This document shows positions 1-5,388 of a stretch of DNA of 5,502 bases, in pieces. The stretch's first letter is position 1. Each line of letters opens with the position of its first letter. Both the position numbers and the translations under genes were made by a program. Below the pieces are notes generated by a model, which saw only the letters and a program-made list of their open reading frames with translations, did not search any database and was not told the DNA's origin. Origin of the DNA: JAPOKJ01 sp043767985 (GTDB lineage: Bacteria; Pseudomonadota; Gammaproteobacteria; Burkholderiales; Burkholderiaceae_E); the NCBI GenBank assembly GCA_043767985.1, contig JAYVKZ010000327.1, forward strand, positions 1-5,502, in the 5' to 3' direction.

Positions 1-2
1 AC

Positions 3-254
3 TTAGTCAAGTTCCTTCGGGCCAGATCGGAGCGCATTTTTGAGACGCCCGAGTTTCAAGCGATCTGCCAAGTCTGAGGCGCGGGGTGTAGTTTTCGACA
101 AAATCATACCGTCGATGTCCAAGGTTACGACTGGTGTGCCAGCAAACATGATTGTCTTAACATGCCCGGCAAGAGTGTCAAAGGACTGTGAGGCTGCAAC
201 ATATAGTAGATCAATGTCATGAACTGAGATGCGCCTGAAATTGACGTGCCCGTT
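3..254 (-). pseudogene. Remnant of a nucleotidyltransferase-like (AbiEii/MNT-type) gene, C-terminal part only
   Basis: The minus-strand frame is open for 83 codons, from just after a TAG at 255-257 to a TAA at 3-5. It reads HDIDLLYVAASQSFDTLAGH near its front and later has a K-T-T-x-R-x-x-D-L-A-D-R segment. The order of an acidic-hydrophobic strand, an S-F-D-x-L turn, a G-x-P-V strand, then L-x-K followed by R-x-x-D-L-A-D resembles the C-terminal half of AbiEii/MNT-type nucleotidyltransferases. The catalytic GGxxxxxxG...DxD half is absent. The first in-frame ATG falls at about codon 36, inside the conserved part. An ATG at 218-220 overlaps the stop of the upstream gene in the usual ATGA fashion, but it leads into another frame that stops after 33 codons. 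A one-base frameshift close to that ATG would restore a protein of roughly 70 residues. I infer a truncated, frameshifted second gene of a pair. The family assignment is from recognition only and is uncertain. Confidence 0.42.
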
Positions 255-597
255 CTATTTCACGCGCTTGGTCATACTCATTTTTCTCGGACTGAGTTGC
301 GAAGTGTCGAGCTCTTCGCGGTCGTTCGGGTAGGCCAGCCAGCATCAGAATGGCGCTTTCTTGCAGCCGGCCCCAATTCTCTTCGAGCCATCGCAATCGC
401 TCGTCAGGCGTCATCGTCTGAACCTTCACCGCCTGCTCGATTTCCTTGGTCAACCGAAAATCGTTCAATTCCTCGATCGAAGCAAAACTTCTAGCTTTCA
501 TAAAAACCTTTAAGACTCGGGCAGCCATGATGACTCGAAAGTATATCGCTAAGCTTGGGTTTCCTGAGTTTTCTAAGTCGTACCATCTAGCGTTCAC
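217..597 (-). CDS. Small hypothetical protein, possible partner of a nucleotidyltransferase-like gene
   Basis: This is a 126-residue soluble protein of unknown function with no signal peptide or membrane segment. It starts MNARWYDLENS at a GTG codon; no strong ribosome site precedes it, and internal ATG codons at residues 24 and 33 are alternatives. The N-terminal part (about 16-36) is hydrophobic and basic. The middle (about 40-80) is strongly helical and charged, with MTPDERLRWLEENWG at 62-76. The tail (about 95-122) is another charged helix rich in E, K, R and Q. I recall similar MTPxERLxWLEE proteins lying just before nucleotidyltransferase-like genes, which fits the remnant that follows with overlapping stop and start signals. 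Such pairs are often discussed as toxin-antitoxin-like, but nothing here proves that. The coding sequence is more AT-rich than the operon to its right, suggesting separate ancestry. That it is a real gene is likely; its role is unknown. Confidence 0.6.
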   Translation of the reverse strand: MNARWYDLENSGNPSLAIYFRVIMAARVLKVFMKARSFASIEELNDFRLTKEIEQAVKVQTMTPDERLRWLEENWGRLQESAILMLAGLPERPRRARHFATQSEKNEYDQAREIERARQFQAHLSS

Positions 598-771
598 AGC
601 ACTTCGATCGAGGAGCGCGGGCGAAGCGAAATTGCTAGATCGACGAACATCGCTTTTGACGGCTCCACCTCAACCGAAACAGTCAGTCAGTAGTGCCTAT
701 CGATCTCCGCGAAAGACAGTCACTTGAGACGTTCGCGGGCAGATTTGAAAACAGGACGCAGTCTACTGTTT
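598..771. other. Intergenic spacer without a supported gene
   Basis: This is the gap between the end of the methyltransferase operon and the start of the small hypothetical gene. Short open frames cross it on both strands, but none has a credible start, ribosome site or protein character. It contains the operon-end hairpin at 747-773 and one arm (602-614) of a 13-bp inverted repeat. A promoter for the small hypothetical gene should lie here; I found only weak partial matches (for example a TTGAGG-like hexamer on the minus strand) and do not call one. Confidence 0.6.
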
Positions 772-773
772 TC
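747..773 (-). terminator. Hairpin overlapping the last stop codon of the operon, possible terminator
   Basis: GAAAACAG (747-754) and CTGTTTTC (766-773) form a perfect 8-bp inverted repeat. Inside it, GAC (755-757) and GTC (761-763) can pair further around a 3-nt loop, leaving a 2-nt bulge. The structure overlaps the TGA of the methyltransferase gene (772-774), where a terminator or 3'-end stabiliser would be expected. In the minus-strand transcript the U-run lies within the 3' arm and is followed by AAAUCUG, so a classical U-tail is missing. It may terminate weakly or act as an mRNA 3' end. Confidence 0.4.
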
Positions 774-2298
774 ACACGCGGTGACGCGCCCGCAAGATAC
801 TAGTCGCCTGAGCCAGTGCCGCCAATTTGGCTTCTGCGATTCGATCCGAAGATACCGGATTGTCGGCGAAAGTCGCGAAACCGCAGTCGGGCGTCAAGAG
901 CATGCGCTCGGCACCGAAGATTTTGATGGCGCGCTCGGCATGCGCGACGATGGAATCAACGCTCTCGACATGGGCATGTTTCTGATTACAGGCCCCGACA
1001 CCGATGCGAAGATGGTCGGGCAAGGCCGACAGCACTTCGATTTCGCCGGACCGTGGTGTACAAAGCTCGAGCAACAGCGTGCCAACCTGCATCTGTGCCA
1101 AAGTGCTGACCAAGGGTACATAATCGCCGGTGAGCGCCGCACCTTCATCCGCAGTCCAATTGCCACGGCACATATGCAGCGCTAGGCGATCCATCGGAAA
1201 ACCCTTGGTGGTTGCATTCACCAAATCACGCGCGAAGGCTAGCTCAATCGGTGCATCCTTCTTCTCGCCGAGTGCGCCACACATGAAGCTACGCTGGGTC
1301 GCAGCGCCCGTGAACACCACTTCCGAAAGTACCGGTTCGTCGAGTTGAACCAAGGCCACGCCCGCCGCTAACAGGCAGGCAATTTCTTCGCGCAGCACAC
1401 GCACGACGGCCTCAGCCAGATCTTCGCGGCTGGCGTAGGCGCGATCAGAGATGCACTCCATCCACATCGTACGGGTTAACAAATACGGGCCAGGTAGCGC
1501 TACCTTGATCGGCCGCTCGGTGAGGGTCTTGGTGAATTCGAATTCGTGCACCGCAATTGAGCGGCTGCGCCCAAGTGGGCCGAACACTGCAGGATGACGT
1601 ACATCGCCAGCAGGCACATCAAGGGCGCGCAGTTCACGCTCAAATTCTTCCGGGTCATCGACCAAGGGCATCAAGTCAGTCAACGGAATCAGTTGGCAAT
1701 TGTCGAGCCGGGAAGCGACAAAACTTGCATAGCTGTCGCGGCGTTGTTCGCCGTCGGTAATCACATCAGCGCCAGCGCGAATCTGTGCTTGCACGGCGAG
1801 CCGCACCGCGTCGTCCGCAGTGGCCTGAAACTGAGCCTCATCGAGTCGGCCTTCCATATTCTCATGCACGGCTTGCAGCATCCAGCGCGGACGCGGCCAA
1901 CTGCCAATGCCCATAATCGATAGCGGTCGAATGGCCGGTGCCGGCGAAGGGGCTGGCAATTTATCCATAAACTTGACTTCAACAAGCTGCACGCCGGCCA
2001 CCGAGGTGGTCACCGCCGCTTTCTTAGCCGTGCGCTCTGACAACTGACCCTTAGACACCAGAAAGCTACGTTGCTTGCCCTCCTTGACGAAAGACACCAA
2101 CTCATTGCCGGTCATCCGGCACCAAGCGGGGAGATCTTCGTCAACCGATATTTCAATGGAGCGGATTTCAAGCAAGCCGCCACGATCCATCGGGTCGATG
2201 TGCTTTCGGATCAACAGCAATAGGCCGTTGCCGCAATCGAGGTCGCCGCCGTCAAAGCTCACGTCGGGTAGGTGGGAGTGTGAAGAAACTGGAATCAT
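772..2298 (-). CDS. TusA-like domain fused to a MetE-like zinc methyltransferase domain
   Basis: The protein has 508 residues. Residues about 12-85 resemble TusA sulfur carriers, with a DLDCGNG segment (C22) where TusA has its CPxP motif and a DLPAWCRMTGNELVSF box (56-70) matching the TusA C-terminal half. Both prolines of the active motif are missing. An Ala/Pro linker (115-124) leads to a barrel resembling the C-terminal half of cobalamin-independent methionine synthase. Its MetE-type landmarks are DGEQRRD (182-188), LPGPYLLTR (268-276), QLDEPVL (318-324), HMC (375-377), E411 and DCG (471-473). H375, C377, E411 and C472 match the four MetE zinc ligands. The MetE N-terminal folate/homocysteine half is absent, so a donor other than methyl-tetrahydrofolate is likely. 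The family activates a thiol on zinc for methyl transfer; the real substrate is unknown. It starts 20 nt after the ATPase gene with only a weak AAAGAG ribosome site, and is the last operon gene. Confidence 0.85.
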   Translation of the reverse strand: MIPVSSHSHLPDVSFDGGDLDCGNGLLLLIRKHIDPMDRGGLLEIRSIEISVDEDLPAWCRMTGNELVSFVKEGKQRSFLVSKGQLSERTAKKAAVTTSVAGVQLVEVKFMDKLPAPSPAPAIRPLSIMGIGSWPRPRWMLQAVHENMEGRLDEAQFQATADDAVRLAVQAQIRAGADVITDGEQRRDSYASFVASRLDNCQLIPLTDLMPLVDDPEEFERELRALDVPAGDVRHPAVFGPLGRSRSIAVHEFEFTKTLTERPIKVALPGPYLLTRTMWMECISDRAYASREDLAEAVVRVLREEIACLLAAGVALVQLDEPVLSEVVFTGAATQRSFMCGALGEKKDAPIELAFARDLVNATTKGFPMDRLALHMCRGNWTADEGAALTGDYVPLVSTLAQMQVGTLLLELCTPRSGEIEVLSALPDHLRIGVGACNQKHAHVESVDSIVAHAERAIKIFGAERMLLTPDCGFATFADNPVSSDRIAEAKLAALAQATSILRARHRV

Positions 2299-2318
2299 GT
2301 CGGGCTCTTTGAAAGCTG

Positions 2319-3221
2319 CTAGTTGGCAGGTAGATGGGCTGGTACAGGGGTGGATAAATGCGCGGATAAATCGGAAGATTGGTGGCTAGTCTGACGAGCA
2401 GGATCAAGATCGAGCGAATGCGCTCTAGTTGGCAGTGCCTCAACACCCCCGTAGACGCGATCCAACATGGCATCATCGAACTGAGACGCCGCGACATCAA
2501 GCACCGTTCGGCCCGCTGACAACCCAACAACACGGTCGGCGAACTGACGGGCAAAATGGGGCTGATGGAGACTGCAAATCACTGCGATCCCGTGGTCACC
2601 CGAATGGCAGATCGAACGCAACAATTCGAGAATTTCGCTTCCAATGCGGGGATCAAGACTGGCCACGGGCTCGTCTGCGATGATGACCTCAGCCTGTTGC
2701 GCCAAGGCTCGGGCGATGGCCACGCGCTGTTGTTGGCCTCCCGAAAGCGTGCCCGCGCGCTGTTCGGACTGAGACAACAAGCCGACGCGATCCAGGCATT
2801 CAAGCGCCAGTAAATGATCAGCGGGCTCGAATGATCGCAACCAACCTCGCCAGGCGGGTACGTGACCTAGGCGTCCCGCCAGCACGTTTTGTTTGGCGGT
2901 CAGTCGGTTGACCAAATTGAATTGCTGGAACACCATCGCAATGCCTCGTCGCTCGCGACTTCGCAAAGACGAGACATCTGCAAGCCCAAGCCGTGCGCGA
3001 CCTTCATCCATTGTAGTGAGGCCAGAGAGGCAACGAAACAAGGTCGTCTTGCCTGCACCGCTTGGCCCTAAGACAGCGAGAAACTCGCCAGCGCGCACCC
3101 CAAAACTTACCCGATCAAGTGCCAGCTTGCCGTCGAAGGCTTTAGTCGCGCCCGTCACGTCGAACACAAAGGGGCGATCAGCCTGATCGAGCGGCTTGGA
3201 CGTAGACAAAACATGGCTCAT
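2319..3221 (-). CDS. phnC: Phosphonate-type ABC transporter ATP-binding protein
   Basis: This is the 300-residue ATPase that powers import through the neighbouring permease at the inner membrane. All motifs are present: Walker A GPSGAGKT (52-59), a Q-loop in VFQQFN (about 97-102), signature LSGGQ (159-163), Walker B VIIADE (about 180-185) and the switch histidine in SLHQP (H219). A PhnC assignment fits the overall sequence and the adjacent PhnD and PhnE homologues. I chose the ATG at 3219-3221, which overlaps the permease stop codon by one base (TAATG), implying translational coupling; an in-frame TTG at 3245 is a less likely start. The protein is longer than typical PhnC because of a C-terminal tail after about residue 265. 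The last part of that tail (DLSAHLSTPVPAHLPA) comes from four degenerate 12-bp repeats. The transported substrate is not determined by this subunit. Confidence 0.9.
   Translation of the reverse strand: MSHVLSTSKPLDQADRPFVFDVTGATKAFDGKLALDRVSFGVRAGEFLAVLGPSGAGKTTLFRCLSGLTTMDEGRARLGLADVSSLRSRERRGIAMVFQQFNLVNRLTAKQNVLAGRLGHVPAWRGWLRSFEPADHLLALECLDRVGLLSQSEQRAGTLSGGQQQRVAIARALAQQAEVIIADEPVASLDPRIGSEILELLRSICHSGDHGIAVICSLHQPHFARQFADRVVGLSAGRTVLDVAASQFDDAMLDRVYGGVEALPTRAHSLDLDPARQTSHQSSDLSAHLSTPVPAHLPAN
2325..2372 (-). repeat. Four degenerate 12-bp tandem repeats in the tail of the ATPase gene
   Basis: Read on the minus strand, the units are GATTTATCCGCG, CATTTATCCACC, CCTGTACCAGCC and CATCTACCTGCC. 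They keep frame and encode DLSA, HLST, PVPA and HLPA just before the stop codon. The first two units and the last two units are each more alike, as if an early duplication was followed by drift. The repeats explain the unusual C-terminal extension of the ATPase. Confidence 0.55.
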
Positions 3222-4057
3222 TAGATCAATCGCTTTCGGAGCCAACTACTGAATTGATCCAGCAAGGTGACCACCACCAAGATCAATGCAATGATCGTAA
3301 AAAGACGCGAGAAATCAAGTAGGTCCATGCTGTTTTTAAGCTCCAGACCGATGCCACCGGCACCGACTACGCCAAGCACCGTGGAGGCCCGAAAATTGAA
3401 TTCCCACCAGAACAGGGTCGTTGATAAAAGCACGGGGAGAACCTCCGGCAGCAGGGCATAAAGTATCGCCGTGTAGCGACCTGCTCCCGTGGTACGTACG
3501 GCCTCAAGCGGTCCCATCGGCGCACTCTCAATGTGGTCGGCGAAAAATTTCGCAGCGCTACCCCAGGTATGAAGGGCGATGCCGATCACGCCCGCAAAAG
3601 GACCCAGTCCCACCGCAGCCACGAACAGCAAGGCAAAGACAAAGGAGTCGATACCACGCAAGCCATTCAGAAACCAGCGCGCGGGCAGATACAAACGAGG
3701 AAACGGTGTGATATTGCGACTTGCCAATACCGCCATCGGTATGGCGAGCAGGGTCGCAGCCGTGGTCCCAATGGCCGCCATGGCGACCGTTTCCGCCATG
3801 CGCTGTAGAAACAGCGGCAGTTCAGAAAGTTTGGGCGGCCAAGCTTGCGCCAGCCAGTGCCCAAGCTTCGGCAATCCGGTGACTAGCCGGGACAGATCAA
3901 CCTGCGCCAATTGCCAGCACACCACATAGAAGGCAAGCACCAACAACAGGATCAAGTGACGCTTGATCCTGCCGCTTTTGCGTGCGCCCTGCCCCGCTTC
4001 AAAGACCAGCCGAGCGCGGACCGCAGGGTCGTTCAAGTCCGACGACAAAGCAGACAT
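3221..4057 (-). CDS. phnE: Phosphonate-type ABC transporter permease
   Basis: This is a 278-residue inner-membrane permease that forms the substrate channel with the adjacent binding protein and ATPase. Five clear hydrophobic stretches fit membrane helices at about 34-53, 90-113, 139-165, 198-218 and 253-270. The cytoplasmic coupling loop that docks the ATPase is visible as EAVRTTGAGRYTAILYALLP (185-204), matching the EAA...G.........I.LP pattern. The FWWEFNFRASTVLGVVGAGG segment (216-235) is typical of the PhnE family. A basic N-terminal region (about 26-34) precedes the first helix, consistent with a cytoplasmic start. The ATG lies 8 nt after the binding-protein stop with no strong ribosome site, so translation is probably coupled. 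Its stop codon overlaps the next start. A strong hairpin sits within codons 29-37. The substrate is not evident. Confidence 0.9.
   Translation of the reverse strand: MSALSSDLNDPAVRARLVFEAGQGARKSGRIKRHLILLLVLAFYVVCWQLAQVDLSRLVTGLPKLGHWLAQAWPPKLSELPLFLQRMAETVAMAAIGTTAATLLAIPMAVLASRNITPFPRLYLPARWFLNGLRGIDSFVFALLFVAAVGLGPFAGVIGIALHTWGSAAKFFADHIESAPMGPLEAVRTTGAGRYTAILYALLPEVLPVLLSTTLFWWEFNFRASTVLGVVGAGGIGLELKNSMDLLDFSRLFTIIALILVVVTLLDQFSSWLRKRLI
3947..3971 (-). repeat. 10-bp perfect inverted repeat (hairpin) inside the start of the permease gene
   Basis: CAGGATCAAG (3947-3956) and CTTGATCCTG (3962-3971) are exact reverse complements separated by five bases. In the minus-strand mRNA this forms a 10-bp stem with a 5-nt loop about 87 nt after the permease start codon, in the codons for RIKRHLIL. 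No U-run follows, so it is not a standard terminator. Confidence 0.6.
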
Positions 4058-4065
4058 TACGTCGT

Positions 4066-4947
4066 TCAGGTCTTGGACTTGATCTTACCCACCGCAACAC
4101 CGGCTTTTTCGATGCTCGAGTAGGACGCATGCGTAGCCGGTACAAAGCCAGTGTAGCGATTCGGAAGCAGCGTCTTGGCTTGTTCAACAGTGATTGCGGT
4201 GAGGATGGCTTGAATCTGCGCCGAGCGCTCTTTCGACGTACCCTTCGGCACCGCAATCGCGTCGTTCGGTAGCGGGTCCGAAGTCCAGAGAATCTTGTTG
4301 CTCTCCGCCTTGACCGTGCCCGCAGCGATCATCGCATTACGGTTGCGGTCAAAGTCGGTCGCCATATCAGTCTGGCCGCTTTGCACTGCGATTTCGTTCG
4401 CAGCATGCGTGGCTCCTTCGCGGTATTTCCAAAAGGTTTTAGGATCAATCTTCCAAACTTCCTTGGAGTACCAAGTGGGGATCAGCCAACCCGAGGTTGA
4501 GCCGACATCTGCAAACGAAATCGACAAGCCCTTGCTGTCGTCCGGGAATTTCGCAACCTTTAGGTCCGGTCGGCCAATGACGATCGCGTGATAAATCGGC
4601 TTTTCGTCGTATTTGACCGTGGCGATGGCCTGGCAATCGGTACTGTTGTTGGCAATGACATAGCCCCAGGGCCCCATCCAGGCCACGTCGAGCTGGCCCG
4701 AGCCCATGGCAACAGCCATGCCCGCCCAATCGGTCGTGGCAAAAAGCTCAAAGTCAACATTCAGCTTTTCAGCAAGATGCGCAAAAATCGGTGTGTAAGC
4801 CTTCTTTGTGTCTTCGGCATTGGGCAAAAGAGGGCCCACGCCAAAGCGTAGTTTCGGTCGGCTCTGCGCGTGCAAGCCTGTACCACTCGCCAATAAGGTA
4901 AGTCCTGCGGCGCCCGCGCTGAGAATACTTCTGCGTTGGTTGTGCAT
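4066..4947 (-). CDS. phnD: Periplasmic substrate-binding protein of a phosphonate-type ABC transporter
   Basis: This 293-residue periplasmic protein captures the substrate for the permease. The N-terminus MHNQRRSILSAGAAGLTLLA has twin arginines before a hydrophobic core, then LHAQ as a probable cleavage site near residue 28, so it is an exported protein with a Tat-like signal. The mature part fits the PhnD/PtxB/HtxB binding-protein family. WMGPWGYV (90-97) lines one lobe, STSGW (150-154) matches the S-T-S-G segment that grips the oxyanion in PhnD, and H181 in GATHAA fits the conserved PhnD histidine. The family covers phosphonate, phosphite, hypophosphite and many unassigned ligands, so the name does not fix the substrate. 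I chose the ATG at 4947 because AGGAG lies 10 nt upstream; a TTG at 4968 overlapping the dsrE stop is the alternative. Its placement beside sulfur-relay genes hints at a non-phosphonate ligand. Confidence 0.88.
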   Translation of the reverse strand: MHNQRRSILSAGAAGLTLLASGTGLHAQSRPKLRFGVGPLLPNAEDTKKAYTPIFAHLAEKLNVDFELFATTDWAGMAVAMGSGQLDVAWMGPWGYVIANNSTDCQAIATVKYDEKPIYHAIVIGRPDLKVAKFPDDSKGLSISFADVGSTSGWLIPTWYSKEVWKIDPKTFWKYREGATHAANEIAVQSGQTDMATDFDRNRNAMIAAGTVKAESNKILWTSDPLPNDAIAVPKGTSKERSAQIQAILTAITVEQAKTLLPNRYTGFVPATHASYSSIEKAGVAVGKIKSKT

Positions 4948-4957
4948 GATCGTTGTG

Positions 4958-4962
4958 CTCCT
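4958..4962 (-). promoter_or_regulatory. Ribosome binding site of the binding-protein gene
   Basis: AGGAG on the minus strand lies 10 nt before the ATG at 4947 and 2 nt after the stop codon of the DsrE-family gene. It decides the start in favour of that ATG over the upstream in-frame TTG at 4968, whose codon lies before this site. Confidence 0.7.
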
Positions 4963-4964
4963 GA

Positions 4965-5327
4965 TCAATAGCTGATGCTGGGCGCACCGTCGCTCATGAA
5001 CTCAACCAACTTGGCTCCACCCACCACCGCCGCACCGGCGACCAAATTATTCTCGTCGAGCTTGCGCTTTTTAAAACAAGGTGAGCAAACATACATTTTT
5101 CCGCCAGCTTTTGCGAAACTCTCCATCAGGTCCTTCAAGGGCGCAAATCCTTCTTCATGAATCGAGTCGGCGGCGCCTTTTTGCGACAGCCGCGTGCCCT
5201 CGATGGACAGAAACACCACGGTATCCTTGTCGGATGCAACGGCCGCATTGGCGACCACAAAGGCCACAGTAGCCTTATCTGGGTTGTCGAGGCCATGGGT
5301 AAGACTCACTACATATTTGCCGGGCAT
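4965..5327 (-). CDS. DsrE-family sulfur-relay-like protein
   Basis: This is a 120-residue soluble cytoplasmic protein of the DsrE/DsrF-like fold. It opens with the strand-loop KYVVSLTHGLDNPDKATVAF (4-23), typical of the family. It continues with a second strand and loop, TVVFLSIEGTRL (36-47), and has KMYVCSPCFKKR (77-88), where the family's sulfur-carrying cysteine is found. Two cysteines form a CxxC pair (C81, C84). The end, AGAAVVGGAKLVEFM (97-111), is the usual last helix and strand. DsrE-family proteins accept and pass persulfide sulfur, often with TusA partners; a TusA-like gene lies directly upstream and a TusA-like domain ends the operon, which supports such a role here. An excellent ribosome site, AGGAG, stands 6 nt before the ATG. 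It is probably the first gene of the operon, 61 nt after the partial TusA-like gene. The exact partner and substrate are inferred, not shown. Confidence 0.85.
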   Translation of the reverse strand: MPGKYVVSLTHGLDNPDKATVAFVVANAAVASDKDTVVFLSIEGTRLSQKGAADSIHEEGFAPLKDLMESFAKAGGKMYVCSPCFKKRKLDENNLVAGAAVVGGAKLVEFMSDGAPSISY

Positions 5328-5333
5328 GTTGTT

Positions 5334-5338
5334 CTCCT
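5334..5338 (-). promoter_or_regulatory. Strong ribosome binding site of the DsrE-family gene
   Basis: The minus strand reads TCCAGGAG followed by six bases and then the ATG at 5327. It is the best ribosome site in the window and suggests the DsrE-family protein is the most strongly translated product of the cluster. Confidence 0.75.
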
Positions 5339-5350
5339 GGAACGAGTGTT

Positions 5351-5379
5351 AAAAAGACGCCGCGTAGACACACGTCGTC
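5351..5379 (-). terminator. Hairpin with U-run between the TusA-like gene and the DsrE-family gene
   Basis: On the minus strand, GACGACG (5379-5373) can pair with CGGCGTC (5362-5356) with one internal mismatch, around a 10-nt loop, followed at once by TTTTT (5355-5351). This is the shape of a short intrinsic terminator or attenuator, about 10 nt after the TusA-like stop codon and 13 nt before the DsrE ribosome site. It could end the upstream transcript, reduce read-through into the transporter genes, or mark an RNA processing point. The stem is short, so termination may be partial. Confidence 0.42.
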
Positions 5380-5388
5380 GGGTGAAAA

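Noticed and set aside
684..692. CAGTCAGTC short direct repeat in the spacer
   Set aside because: It is only about two units of a 4-bp motif, too short to support a repeat or binding-site call.
724..1185. A 153-codon plus-strand open frame
   Set aside because: It lies antisense to the zinc-site region of the MetE-like domain, whose motifs are unmistakable on the minus strand; the plus-strand translation resembles no protein I know.
1534..1545. GAATTCGAATTC, a 12-bp palindrome in the methyltransferase gene
   Set aside because: It is explained by the codons for an EFEF segment and has no second copy or positional context suggesting a regulatory site.
3222..3245. Upstream TTG start for the ATPase
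   Set aside because: The ATG overlapping the permease stop codon by one base is a common coupling arrangement, and the extra eight residues add no conserved sequence.
3579..3929. A 116-codon plus-strand open frame
   Set aside because: It is antisense to the permease, which has clear membrane helices and a coupling loop; the plus-strand product is low-quality and basic with no recognisable domain.
4948..4968. Upstream TTG start for the binding protein
   Set aside because: It lies before the AGGAG site, overlaps the previous stop codon, and would add seven residues ahead of the signal peptide; the ATG at 4947 is better placed.
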